A stretch of DNA of 39,392 nucleotides, taken from the NCBI RefSeq assembly GCF_029937575.1, contig NZ_JAPYPS010000032.1, forward strand, positions 1 to 39,392, written 5' to 3'. The notes beneath the pieces were generated by a model, which saw only the letters and a program-made list of their open reading frames with translations, had not been told where the DNA came from and did no database searches. Below, piece by piece: positions 1 to 10,310 of the stretch. The position numbers were made by a program, and so were the translations under genes. The DNA is from Nocardioides sp. Lineage in GTDB: Bacteria; Actinomycetota; Actinomycetes; Propionibacteriales; Nocardioidaceae. Within the stretch, counting starts at the first letter, position 1. Each line of letters opens with the position of its first letter.

Positions 1-313
1 GCTCAACGGCGAGGGCTCCGCCCACGCCGCCGCATGCGCGGCCGCCACACCCGTCTCTTGCGTCGCATCGCCTCATCGAGTGGGCACGAACGACATGGTT
101 GCGGCCGGTTTTCGTGTCGTCTTTGCCCAACCGATGAGCACGTGTGGCTCATGTGACTGGTGGGGCCGCGCGGCCCAACCCACCGGTGACTACCAGGACC
201 AACCCCGAAGAGCCTGCCCCTCCGGAGTGCCGACGCACAGCCGCAACCACCACCACCAGGACCGAGCCGAACAATCCCGCGCCACTGTCCGAACGGTCCG
301 GTACAACAGTCCG
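1..313. other. Intergenic stretch, no gene assigned
   Basis: No convincing coding region starts or ends here. A plus-strand frame stays open from position 80 into the glycosylase gene, but its first 78 residues have a low-complexity, non-family composition, so I treat it as read-through. Two palindromes stand out: ATGAGC/GCTCAT arms at 134-152 and the perfect 14-bp GGGCCGCGCGGCCC at 163-176. Both could be a terminator for a gene left of the window. The pentamer GTCCG recurs three times just before the next start. Confidence 0.5.
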
Positions 314-1525
314 GTGACCACCCAGTCCCTGACCCGCGCCCAGGCCCGTCGCATCGCCCTGGCAGCGCAGGGGTTCCTCGACAAGCCGCACGCGTCGCCG
401 ACGATGCGCACCGTAGCCCGCACGGTCGAGCGCACCGGAGTGCTGCAGGTCGACTCGGTCAACGTGCTTCAGCGCGCGCACTACATGCCGCTCTACTCGC
501 GGATGGGCGCCTACGACCCCGACCTCCTCGCCCGCGCGTCCAGCGGGAGGCAGCAGCGTCGGATGGTGGAGTACTGGGCTCACGTGCAGGCGTTCATGCC
601 GGTCGAGCTGTGGCCGGCGATGCAGTTTCGGCGCGACCACTTCCGTGCGCTGCGCGGCAAGTGGTGGAACGAGGTCTCCGACGAGGCGGCGGCGTCCCTG
701 GTGGCGCGCATCGCGGCAGCCGGTCGGCCCCAGACGGCGCGGGACCTCGACGACGGGGCTCCGCGGTCCAAGGAGCACTGGGGGTGGAACTGGTCCGAGG
801 CGCGCAAGGGCCTCGACATGCTCTACAGCATGGGAGACCTCGCGATCGCGGGTCGCAACAGCCAGTTCGAGGTGCGCTACGACCTGCCGGAGCGGGTGCT
901 GCCCGACTCCGTGCAGCGCCTGCCCGACCTGACGAGGGCGGAGCAGCACCTCGCGCTGGTGCGACGGGCCGCGATGTCCCACGGGGTGGCGACCGCCCAG
1001 TGCCTCAAGGACTACTACCGGATGCACGTCGACGAGGTACGCCCGGCGATCGCCACCCTCGTGGAGTCCGGCGAGCTGGAGCCGGTCACGATCGAGGGGT
1101 GGAAGCGGCCGGCCTACCTCCACCGCGACGCCCGGCGCCCACGTGCGGTGGATGCGCGCGCCCTGCTGAGCCCGTTCGACCCGGTGGTCTGGGAGCGCGA
1201 GCGCGCTGAGCACCTCTTCGACTTCCACTACCGGATCGAGATCTACACCCCCAGGCACAAACGCATCCACGGCTACTACGTGCTTCCGTTCCTGCTCCGC
1301 GACGAGATCGTCGCGCGCGTCGACCTCAAGGCGGACCGGGTCACCGGGCTGCTCCAGGTCAAGGGTGCGTTCGCAGAGGACGGAGCCCCGCAGGACACCG
1401 CAGCCGAGCTGGCAGGAGAGCTGCGCCGGCTCGCGGAGTGGCTCGGGATGACGGCTGTCGTGGTGGACGGCCACGGCGGCCTGGCGCCCGAGCTCGCCGT
1501 GGAGGCAGCCAGGAACGCCTCGTGA
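314..1525 (+). CDS. Winged-helix DNA glycosylase, YcaQ/AlkX type
   Basis: A 403-residue protein of the winged-helix glycosylase family (HTH_42, formerly DUF1006) that includes E. coli YcaQ. Members excise alkylated bases and unhook interstrand crosslinks in cytoplasmic DNA. Near residue 40 it reads LQVDSVNVLQRAHY, which contains the QxD catalytic motif of the YcaQ/AlkX branch; the AlkZ branch has QxQ. The length fits the family. The open frame reaches back to position 80, but similarity-like sequence begins at GTG 314 (VTTQSLTRAQARR). A TACAAC box at 302-307 lies exactly 6 nt before this GTG, matching the leaderless spacing used by other genes here. It stands alone, with secA downstream behind its own promoter. 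The family assignment is firm; the substrate is inferred from known members. Confidence 0.85.
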   Translation: MTTQSLTRAQARRIALAAQGFLDKPHASPTMRTVARTVERTGVLQVDSVNVLQRAHYMPLYSRMGAYDPDLLARASSGRQQRRMVEYWAHVQAFMPVELWPAMQFRRDHFRALRGKWWNEVSDEAAASLVARIAAAGRPQTARDLDDGAPRSKEHWGWNWSEARKGLDMLYSMGDLAIAGRNSQFEVRYDLPERVLPDSVQRLPDLTRAEQHLALVRRAAMSHGVATAQCLKDYYRMHVDEVRPAIATLVESGELEPVTIEGWKRPAYLHRDARRPRAVDARALLSPFDPVVWERERAEHLFDFHYRIEIYTPRHKRIHGYYVLPFLLRDEIVARVDLKADRVTGLLQVKGAFAEDGAPQDTAAELAGELRRLAEWLGMTAVVVDGHGGLAPELAVEAARNAS

Positions 1526-1536
1526 GGTCGGCTCGT

Positions 1537-1587
1537 TAGGATGGGCGAGGCCCGCATCCGGGCCGGACGATCCACCCGACCCAGGAG
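1537..1587 (+). promoter_or_regulatory. secA promoter -10 box and ribosome binding site
   Basis: TAGGAT at 1537-1542 is a good -10 hexamer and would give a leader of about 48 nt. AGGAG at 1583-1587 sits 9 nt before the GTG start of secA. Unlike many neighbours, this gene has a conventional leader and Shine-Dalgarno sequence. Confidence 0.5.
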
Positions 1588-1596
1588 TCACCACTC

Positions 1597-4419
<2,823 letters not shown>

Positions 4420-4427
4420 TCGCTCCG

Positions 4428-4477
4428 GCCCGCGCCACACCAACCCCGAGGACCGGGCCCAACCGAGGAGCGCGGGC
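4428..4477. terminator. Possible terminator stem between convergent genes
   Basis: GCCCGCGC (4428-4435) and GCGCGGGC (4470-4477) are perfect 8-bp arms around a 34-nt spacer that itself contains GGACCGGGCCC. This lies just after the secA stop and before the converging minus-strand gene. There is no T-run, and GC-rich DNA gives such arms by chance fairly often. Confidence 0.3.
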
Positions 4478-4510
4478 GCCACACCCACCACGTACGACGG
4501 GACCGCAGCA

Positions 4511-4999
4511 TCACGCGAACTCCAGCGCCGTACACACCCACCTCAGTGCCTCGGGCGTCCCACGGCGCTCGAAGCGCGCGGCCAGCGCGCGCGAGCGGTT
4601 GCCGTAGCGCACGTGGATGCTCGTCTCCGTGACGTGCGGACCGACCTCGCAGGTGTGCACGGTGTGGACGCGCGGACGCACTGCCTGCACGCGTGAGACG
4701 CCTGGCTCGTGGTTGCCCGCCCGCGCCACGAGCAGGGCGCGACGTTCGAGGTCGAGGTAGACCTCGCGACTGGTCCAGCGTGCGAGCTGGCTGACCGGGC
4801 GGTCCCCGCCGACGATCTCCACCGCGGCCTGCGCGAAGCGGGCTGCCCAGGGCTCCAGGTCACGTGGACGTCGACCGGTGGGGACCGGTGCGGGAGGGAC
4901 CTCGGTGCGGGGCTGGAGGTCGAGGGCGAGGGTGCCCTGCGTGGCGGCCACGGGCACCGGGATCCGCATGGGCACGACGGTGGGGGGCTGGTTCGACAT
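4511..4999 (-). CDS. Rv3235-type conserved actinobacterial protein
   Basis: A 162-residue soluble protein of unknown function. I recognise it as the Rv3235-like family (I believe DUF6459) found near secA1 in many actinobacteria. The first 40 residues are proline-rich and probably disordered (MSNQPPTVVPMRIPVPV). The folded part (about 50-162) holds the conserved stretch ARFAQAAVEIVGGDRPVSQL and ends in VRYGNRSRALAARFER...ALEFA. A longer open frame exists, but ATG at 4999 is preceded by GAGAGG at a proper distance, so I start there. It begins 11 bp after the stop of the LysM gene, so the two form an operon. The conserved neighbourhood suggests an envelope or secretion link, but this is inference. 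Confidence 0.8.
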   Translation of the reverse strand: MSNQPPTVVPMRIPVPVAATQGTLALDLQPRTEVPPAPVPTGRRPRDLEPWAARFAQAAVEIVGGDRPVSQLARWTSREVYLDLERRALLVARAGNHEPGVSRVQAVRPRVHTVHTCEVGPHVTETSIHVRYGNRSRALAARFERRGTPEALRWVCTALEFA

Positions 5000-5010
5000 G
5001 GCTGGTCCTC

Positions 5011-5706
5011 TCATCGGGCCGGACGCTCTCCGAGTGGCGTCCGAAGTCGGTGGCCAGGCTGGATCAGGTCGGGGTCGTTCCCGATGAGCGCCTGGTTGGT
5101 GCTGTAGAGGCGCGCGACGAGCGCGCCGATGTCGTGGTTGCTCGTCCCCGGTGCGAGCAGGTCGGTCGCGATGCTCCAGAGGGAGTCGCCTGGTTGGACG
5201 ACATGGAGGGCTCCGGTGGCGACCGTTGCCGCGACCGCCCCGGCTGCCGCAGGATCCCGGGACTCGTCGCGCAGCGGACCCGTGGTCCGGTCCGGCAGCG
5301 GCAGGCCGAGGGCGGAAGGCCCGCCGTCCCCGCCGCGCTGGGTCACCGGTGCGATCTCTCCGGGGGTGGCGTGAGCGGGCGCGCTCTGCGCCGCACCGAC
5401 GAGGGCGATGCCGCACGCGGCCAGCACCAACCGCCGTGCCCAGCCTGGTACACCGGGCTGGTGGCGGTCGCCGGTGCGCGAACGCTCACGATCGCGCACG
5501 GCACAGGCGACGACGACCGTCGTGACGACCCAGGCCCACACCCCGCACCCGATCAGGGCTGCGCCCGCTCCTGCGGCGACGTAGGCGTCGAACGACGTGG
5601 CGCGAGGAACGGCCGCCACGTCGGGCGCGGCACAGAGGGAGGCGGCACCGGCGACGGCACTGACCGTCAGCCACACGAGGAGGCAGCGGGGGAGGGAGAA
5701 GCCCAT
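5011..5706 (-). CDS. Membrane protein with C-terminal LysM domain
   Basis: A 231-residue protein with three hydrophobic segments, at about residues 7-27, 43-70 and 88-110. A disordered Gly/Pro/Asp-rich linker follows, then one LysM domain at about 165-222 (HVVQPGDSLWSIATDLL ... IQPGHRL). LysM domains bind N-acetylglucosamine-containing glycans, so the exported tail probably anchors on peptidoglycan. The gene leads an operon with the Rv3235-type gene and diverges from the DUF5995 gene. On its own strand the upstream sequence offers TAGATA followed by CAGAGAG as a modest promoter and ribosome site. Confidence 0.82.
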   Translation of the reverse strand: MGFSLPRCLLVWLTVSAVAGAASLCAAPDVAAVPRATSFDAYVAAGAGAALIGCGVWAWVVTTVVVACAVRDRERSRTGDRHQPGVPGWARRLVLAACGIALVGAAQSAPAHATPGEIAPVTQRGGDGGPSALGLPLPDRTTGPLRDESRDPAAAGAVAATVATGALHVVQPGDSLWSIATDLLAPGTSNHDIGALVARLYSTNQALIGNDPDLIQPGHRLRTPLGERPAR

Positions 5707-5826
5707 GTCCGAGTGAACTCTCTGTATCTATGCGTTTGCGTCTGTTTGCATCACTCAACGCCCTTCTGAGTCAGTCGTCAACTGTTTGTCCACAGCCTCG
5801 CTCCCCGGCTTCGCTAGATTGACCGC
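5707..5826. promoter_or_regulatory. Divergent promoter region with GTTTGC repeats
   Basis: This 120-bp gap is noticeably more AT-rich than its surroundings. GTTTGC occurs at 5734-5739 and 5744-5749, exactly one helical turn apart, with a further GTTTG near 5776. On the plus strand TAGATT at 5815-5820 sits 6 nt before the ATG of the DUF5995 gene, the leaderless pattern. A regulator binding the phased GTTTGC pair is possible but unidentified. Confidence 0.45.
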
Positions 5827-6525
5827 ATGGCTGGCGGGCGGTCCGGGTGGGCGCAGGCGGAGTCGATCGACGACGTCCTGGAGCGGATGACGGTGATCGA
5901 GTCGTCGTTGCCGCCGGAGGACGGCGTGGCCACGTTCAACCGGATGTATCGCCAGGTCACCGACCTCGTGGACAGCGCGGTGGATGCCGGCACCTTCGGC
6001 GCCGGCGACTTCCTGGCCCGCCTCGACGTCCACTTCGCCAACCTCTTCTTCGAGGCCTACGCGGCTGACGAGGCCGGGCAGCCCGTCCCGACGGCCTGGG
6101 CCCCGCTCTTCGCCGCGCGGATCAAGCCCCGCACGCATCCCATCCAGTTCGCCATGGCCGGGATGAACGCCCACATCTCCCACGACCTGCCCGGCGCCGT
6201 GGTCCTGACCTGCCGCGAGCTCGGTGTCGCCCCCGTCGACGGCAGTGCCGAGCACACGGACTTCACCACGACCAACGAGGTGCTCGAGCTGGCCAAGGAC
6301 CAGATCAAGGGCTGGTTCACCAGCGGCATCGTCGCCCGGATCGACGAGGCCGGTGGCCGGGTCGACGACGCGTTCGCCATGTTCGGGATCCACCTGGCGC
6401 GCGCCGCAGCCTGGCAGGTCTCCCAGCTGCAGTGGGGCCTGGCCGACAACCCGCGGCTCGACGAGCTCTTCCGGGAGAACCTCGCGCGCGGGGTGGCCTT
6501 CACGAGTCGCGGGATCCTGCTCTGA
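5827..6525 (+). CDS. DUF5995 family protein
   Basis: A 232-residue protein that I recognise as DUF5995, a family of unknown function common in actinobacteria. Conserved-looking parts are DVLERMTVIESSLPPEDGVATFN near the N-terminus, the central LFAARIKPRTHPIQFAMAGMNAHISHDLP, and a C-terminal segment rich in Trp and Arg. The histidines in the NAHISHDL motif could be metal ligands, but this is only a guess from their spacing. No signal peptide or membrane segment is visible. The start is supported by the TAGATT box 6 nt upstream. It is followed after 34 bp by a gene with its own promoter. Confidence 0.8.
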   Translation: MAGGRSGWAQAESIDDVLERMTVIESSLPPEDGVATFNRMYRQVTDLVDSAVDAGTFGAGDFLARLDVHFANLFFEAYAADEAGQPVPTAWAPLFAARIKPRTHPIQFAMAGMNAHISHDLPGAVVLTCRELGVAPVDGSAEHTDFTTTNEVLELAKDQIKGWFTSGIVARIDEAGGRVDDAFAMFGIHLARAAAWQVSQLQWGLADNPRLDELFRENLARGVAFTSRGILL

Positions 6526-6546
6526 CCATCTCGGGACGGCGCCGCA

Positions 6547-6552
6547 TAGGGT
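6547..6552 (+). promoter_or_regulatory. -10 box of a leaderless gene (TAGGGT)
   Basis: TAGGGT is followed by exactly 7 nt and then ATG at 6560, with no Shine-Dalgarno sequence between. This fits transcription starting at the start codon. Confidence 0.6.
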
Positions 6553-6559
6553 CTTCGAC

Positions 6560-7111
6560 ATGACGTGGGAGGAGGAGCTCTTCGGGTTCCTCGACGACCT
6601 CGAGCAGCAGGCCGGCGCCCTCTTCGAGGCGGATCGCGACCTCGAGGTCGCCGACCGCAGCCGCACGGAGTACCAGCAGGTCACCCTCGTCTCGCGACTC
6701 CAGGCGTCGGTCGGGCGTGAGGTCGGGCTCCACGTGCCGGGGGTCGGCACCCTGCGTGGTCGCCTGGAGCGAGTCTGCGCCGCCTGGTGCCTGGTCGCCT
6801 CCACGGCAACGAGCGGAGCGCAGGAGTGGGTCGTGCCGCTGGAGGCGATCGCCGCTGTGGAGGGCGTCGACCAGCGGTCGGTGCCCGAGGTCGCCTGGTC
6901 TCCGCTCACCCGCCTGGGTCTGGGATCAGCGCTGCGTCGCCTCGGCGACGCGGGGGAGCGGTGTGTCGTCCACCGCCGCGACGGCGGTCGGCACGACGGC
7001 GTCCCCGCCCGCGTCGGTCAGGACTTCGTCGAGCTCAGTGAGGGCCACGGTGCCGGGGCGCGGCTGAGCCTGGTCGCGTTCTCCGCCATCGCCGCGGTCC
7101 AGAGCAGCTGA
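6560..7111 (+). CDS. Conserved actinobacterial protein of unknown function
   Basis: A 183-residue soluble protein I cannot assign to a named family. The first 35 residues are acidic and helical (MTWEEELFGFLDDLEQQAGALFEADRD...). The rest looks like a small beta-rich fold: VGREVGLHVPGVGTLRGRLERVCAAWCLV followed by VVPLEAIAAVEG resembles a ligand- or nucleic-acid-binding barrel in general outline only. It has no signal peptide or transmembrane segment. The start at 6560 is favoured over the far upstream open frame because of the TAGGGT box and the DUF5995 stop at 6525. It converges on tatB across a GC-rich hairpin. Confidence 0.65.
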   Translation: MTWEEELFGFLDDLEQQAGALFEADRDLEVADRSRTEYQQVTLVSRLQASVGREVGLHVPGVGTLRGRLERVCAAWCLVASTATSGAQEWVVPLEAIAAVEGVDQRSVPEVAWSPLTRLGLGSALRRLGDAGERCVVHRRDGGRHDGVPARVGQDFVELSEGHGAGARLSLVAFSAIAAVQSS

Positions 7112-7112
7112 C

Positions 7113-7128
7113 GCCGGCCAGATCCGGC
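7113..7128. terminator. Short bidirectional hairpin between convergent genes
   Basis: GCCGG (7113-7117) and CCGGC (7124-7128) flank a 6-nt loop in the 21-bp gap between two converging stop codons. The position fits a bidirectional terminator, although the stem is short and no T-run follows. Confidence 0.4.
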
Positions 7129-7132
7129 CGAC

Positions 7133-7468
7133 TCAGGTGGCGTCGACGTCGTACGGCGGGACCTCGCCGTCCGCCAGGGGCGCGGCACCCCGGCGCTTGG
7201 GCCGGTCGGCCTCCTCGCCGGCGTCCTCCATCGCCTCGATGATGTGCTTGCGCACGATGGTGCGGGGGTCGAGGTCGCGCAGCTCCAGGTCGGCGAACTC
7301 CGGGCCCAGCTCCTCGCGCAGGTCGTCACGGGCCGAGTTGGCGAAGGAGCGTGCCTTGCGCAGGACCGCTCCGGCCTGCTTCGCGAACTCCGGGAGCTTG
7401 TCGGGGCCGAACATGAACATCGCGACCAACGCGATGACGGCCAGTTCCATCAGCCCGACCCCGAACAC
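7133..7468 (-). CDS. tatB: Twin-arginine translocase subunit TatB
   Basis: This 111-residue protein has the TatA/B layout: a very short N-terminus, one membrane helix (LMELAVIALVAMFMFG, about residues 6-21), the hinge motif FGPDKLPEF, then an amphipathic helix and a charged cytoplasmic tail ending in YDVDAT. TatB works with TatC to recognise twin-arginine signal peptides on folded exported proteins. The Glu at position 8 within the helix favours TatB over TatA. The start is GTG. It lies 9 bp after the Mrp gene on the same strand, so both probably share a transcript. tatA and tatC are not in the window. Confidence 0.92.
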   Translation of the reverse strand: MFGVGLMELAVIALVAMFMFGPDKLPEFAKQAGAVLRKARSFANSARDDLREELGPEFADLELRDLDPRTIVRKHIIEAMEDAGEEADRPKRRGAAPLADGEVPPYDVDAT

Positions 7469-7477
7469 GGCGTACGC

Positions 7478-8650
7478 CTAGAACTTGCTCGTGGGCGTCA
7501 GGCCCAGCTGCATGCCCGCGAGGCCGCGCCCACGACCGGAGAGCGTCTCGGCCACCGCCGTGAGCTCGAGAGCAGCGGGAGCCGTGGGGTCGGACTCGAC
7601 GATCGGCTTGCCGACGTCGCCGCCCTCGCGCAGGGACAGGTCCAGCGGGATCCGACCCAGGACGGGTACGTCGTAGCCGAAGCGCTCGCCGAGGGTGCTG
7701 GCGACCCGGTCGCCACCGCCGGAGCCGAAGACCTCGATCCTGTGGTCGGCGTGGTCGGGGCCCTCGGGGGTGCAGTGCGGGCACGGGAGGTAGGACATGT
7801 TCTCGACGACGCCGACCACTCGCTGATGCATCATCGAGGCCATCGTGCCGGCGCGCTCGGCGACCTCGGCAGCGGCCTCCTGCGGCGTGGTCACGACGAC
7901 GACCTCGGCGTTCGGCAGGTGCTGGCCCAACGAGATCGCGACGTCGCCGGTGCCGGGTGGCAGGTCGAGCAGGAGCACGTCCAGGTCGCCCCAGAACACG
8001 TCGGAGAGCATCTGGACCAGGGCTCGGTCGAGCATCGGCCCGCGCCACGCGACCACCTGGTCGCGGCGTGGCTTGAGCATCCCGATCGAGATCACCGAGA
8101 CGCCGCTGGCGGTGGGGACCGGCATGATCAGGTCGTCGACCTGCGTGGGGCGGGCATCGGCCACCCCCAGCATGGCCGGCACCGAGTGGCCGTAGATGTC
8201 GGCGTCGACGACTCCGACCTTGAGGCCCTGCTTGGACATGGCCAGGGCCAGGTTGACGGTGACCGAGGACTTGCCGACACCCCCCTTGCCGCTGGCGATG
8301 GCGAAGACCTTGGTCAGCGAGCCGGGCTGGGCGAACGGGATCTCGCGCTGGGCCTGGCCACCACGCAGCTGCTCGCCGAGGCCCGAGCGCTGCTCGGCGC
8401 TCATGACGCCCAGCGTGAGGTCGACGCCGGTGACGCCGTCGACGGCCTCGAGGGCCGCAGTGACGTCGCGGGTGATGGTGTCCTTGAGGGGGCAGCCGGC
8501 GACCGTCAGCAGGACGGTCACGTGCACGATGCCCTGGTCGTCGGTCTCGACGCTCTCGACCATGCCGAGCTCTGTGATCGGGCGCTTGATCTCGGGGTCG
8601 TTGACGGTCGCCAGGGCTGCCTGGAGCTGGTCGGAGTTCGGGGCAGTCAT
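7478..8650 (-). CDS. mrp: Mrp/ApbC-type Fe-S cluster carrier ATPase
   Basis: A 390-residue protein of the Mrp/NBP35 family, which assembles and transfers Fe-S clusters in the cytoplasm. Residues 1-90 are a MIP18/DUF59 domain (LQAALATVNDPEIKRPITEL), a fusion common in this family. The ATPase part starts with the deviant Walker A GKGGVGKSSVTVNLA near residue 125, then VGVVDADIYGHSVP and LLLDLPPGTGD. The cluster-binding CPHC motif is near 285 (MSYLPCPHC). On the minus strand TAGACT (8660-8665) lies 9 nt before the ATG, implying a very short leader. tatB follows immediately. Some Tat substrates carry Fe-S clusters, so the pairing is sensible, though this is inference. Confidence 0.93.
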   Translation of the reverse strand: MTAPNSDQLQAALATVNDPEIKRPITELGMVESVETDDQGIVHVTVLLTVAGCPLKDTITRDVTAALEAVDGVTGVDLTLGVMSAEQRSGLGEQLRGGQAQREIPFAQPGSLTKVFAIASGKGGVGKSSVTVNLALAMSKQGLKVGVVDADIYGHSVPAMLGVADARPTQVDDLIMPVPTASGVSVISIGMLKPRRDQVVAWRGPMLDRALVQMLSDVFWGDLDVLLLDLPPGTGDVAISLGQHLPNAEVVVVTTPQEAAAEVAERAGTMASMMHQRVVGVVENMSYLPCPHCTPEGPDHADHRIEVFGSGGGDRVASTLGERFGYDVPVLGRIPLDLSLREGGDVGKPIVESDPTAPAALELTAVAETLSGRGRGLAGMQLGLTPTSKF

Positions 8651-8711
8651 GATGGAAGAAGTCTAGGGTGTGGGTCGGCATCCGGCACGGTCGCGGGGGT
8701 GGGTGCCGCGA

Positions 8712-8717
8712 TAGCCT
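8712..8717 (+). promoter_or_regulatory. -10 box of a leaderless gene (TAGCCT)
   Basis: TAGCCT is followed by CCCGCC (6 nt) and then ATG 8724. No ribosome binding site is present. Confidence 0.6.
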
Positions 8718-8723
8718 CCCGCC

Positions 8724-9824
8724 ATGCTGATCGCAGCCAGCACGATCAAGGACACCGTGCAGCACGTCCGGCGATTCGTGCGCGGCAACCTGGGGGGAGG
8801 GATCGACCACCTGGTCGTCTTCCTCGACCAGCCCCGGGCACCGGGGCAGGACGAGGTGGCCGACTTCCTCGACCAGGAGCCGCACGTCACCTGCGTGCGG
8901 GCCGGCCGGGGATGGTGGGGCGAGCACCGCCCGGCCGGCCTCAACGAACGCCAGTGCACCAACGCCGGACTGGTCAGCCACCTGTTGGCGGACGCACCCG
9001 AGGTGCAGTGGGTGTTCCACGTCGACGGGGACGAGGTCGTGCGGATCGACCCCGACGCCCTGGCGGCCGTGCCTGCCGACGTCCCGGCCGTGCGACTGGC
9101 ACCCCGCGAGGCCGTCAGCAAGGCCACCTGGGACGGCGACCCCACGTTGTTCAAGCGGCTGCTGGGCGAGGCAGACCTGCAGCGGCTGCACCAGCGGGGC
9201 GCGATCGCGGCGGCCACCAACCAGGCCCATTTCCACGGCCACCTCCAGGGCAAGGTCGGCGTGCGACCGCGCCGGGACCTCTGGCTGGGCCTGCACAAGG
9301 CGATCGCCGCTGACCGCACGCAGGCCCCGACCCACGCCGACGAGCGCCTGGAGCTCTTCCACTACGAGTCGTACTCGGGCGAGGAGTTCGCGCGCAAGTG
9401 GGGGGCGATGACCACCTCGGGCCCGCGCGTCAGCCTGCGCGCCGGTCGCTCCGCGGTGGCGGACGCCGTACGTGACGTCCTGGAGGGCGAAGCCTCGCCC
9501 GACGCCCGCCACGAGCGGCTGCTCGCGCTCTTCGAGGAGACCACGCAGGACGACGCCGAGAGCCTCGTCGAGCTAGGGCTGGTGCTGGAGCTCGATCCCA
9601 CGGCCGGCACCCACGCGCCGCGACCGCTGTCCGAGGGGGCCCGGACCGTGCTGCAGCGAGGGCTGGCCGAGGCCCACGGCACCGACCGCAGCGCCTACTT
9701 CCGCGGCACCTCCCCCCGCGGTGGACCGGGTGCGGGACCGGCTGGGGAGCCGGGCACGGAGCGCGTCGGTCGGCGACGCTCCGCCCGCTCCGCCGTACGG
9801 CGGCTACTCGGCCGCTCGACCTGA
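8724..9824 (+). CDS. Glycosyltransferase family 2-like protein
   Basis: A 366-residue cytoplasmic protein resembling the GT-A fold glycosyltransferases of the Glyco_tranf_2_4 type. The N-terminus has the usual opening (AASTIKDTVQHVRRFVRGNL ... DHLVVFLDQ), and WVFHVDGDEVV near residue 97-107 supplies the acidic DxD motif that would bind the metal and nucleotide sugar. The last 70 residues are Gly/Arg/Ser-rich and basic, probably a tail. Donor and acceptor cannot be told from sequence. Its final 21 bp overlap the converging DUF1003 gene. It could supply sugars to the envelope polymer hypothesised for the 12-28 kb region. Confidence 0.7.
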   Translation: MLIAASTIKDTVQHVRRFVRGNLGGGIDHLVVFLDQPRAPGQDEVADFLDQEPHVTCVRAGRGWWGEHRPAGLNERQCTNAGLVSHLLADAPEVQWVFHVDGDEVVRIDPDALAAVPADVPAVRLAPREAVSKATWDGDPTLFKRLLGEADLQRLHQRGAIAAATNQAHFHGHLQGKVGVRPRRDLWLGLHKAIAADRTQAPTHADERLELFHYESYSGEEFARKWGAMTTSGPRVSLRAGRSAVADAVRDVLEGEASPDARHERLLALFEETTQDDAESLVELGLVLELDPTAGTHAPRPLSEGARTVLQRGLAEAHGTDRSAYFRGTSPRGGPGAGPAGEPGTERVGRRRSARSAVRRLLGRST

Positions 9825-10310
9825 CTCTCGCTCGTCGAGCTCGGCGAGCAGCGCGCGCAGCTCGGAGCGCAGGTAGTCGCGAGTCGCCACCTCGCCCAGC
9901 GCCATCCGCAGCGAGGCGACCTCGCGCGAGAGGAACTCCATGTCGGCGTGGGCTCGGGCGTTGGCCTGTCGGTCCTGCTCGGCGATCACCTTGTCGCGGT
10001 GCTCCTGGCGGTTCTGGGCGAGCAGGATGAGCGGCGCGGCGTAGGAGGCCTGCAGGCTGAGGATCAGGGTCAGGAAGATGAACGGGTAGGCGTCGAAGGC
10101 GGCACCGTCCGGGGCGACGGCGTTCCAGCCGATCCACACCACGACCACCAGGGTCATGTAGGCCAGGAAGGTCGCGGTCCCCATGAACCGGGCGAACTGC
10201 TCGGCGAAGACACCGAACGTGTCGGCGTCGTAGCTGGGCCGGCGCACGAACTGGCGACGGGTGTCGCGCGGCGTGTCGAGCCGGGGCGTGGAGGCGCGGC
10301 GCTCAGCCAC
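9804..10310 (-). CDS. DUF1003 membrane protein
   Basis: A 168-residue protein with two membrane helices, about residues 37-59 (FLAYMTLVVVVWIGWNAV) and 70-95 (FIFLTLILSLQASYAAPLILLAQ). The NRQ motif after the second helix and the following Arg/Gln/Glu-rich coiled coil are typical of DUF1003. Function is unknown. The charged helical tail is cytoplasmic by the positive-inside rule. Its start overlaps the end of the MgtE-N/CBS gene by 8 bp, so translation is probably coupled. At the 3' end it overlaps the converging glycosyltransferase gene by 21 bp. Confidence 0.88.
   Translation of the reverse strand: MAERRASTPRLDTPRDTRRQFVRRPSYDADTFGVFAEQFARFMGTATFLAYMTLVVVVWIGWNAVAPDGAAFDAYPFIFLTLILSLQASYAAPLILLAQNRQEHRDKVIAEQDRQANARAHADMEFLSREVASLRMALGEVATRDYLRSELRALLAELDERESGRAAE

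Noticed and set aside
149..1594. Long minus-strand open frame of 481 residues opposite the glycosylase gene
   Set aside because: It is the shadow of the real gene in GC-rich DNA; the composition is low-complexity with no recognisable motif.
5734..5749. GTTTGC pair as a BldC-type binding site
   Set aside because: The bases do not match the AATT-type repeats I associate with BldC, so I only list it as an unidentified phased pair.
7244..9313. 689-residue plus-strand frame spanning tatB, mrp and the glycosyltransferase start
   Set aside because: It crosses three well-supported genes in the wrong frame and shows shadow composition.
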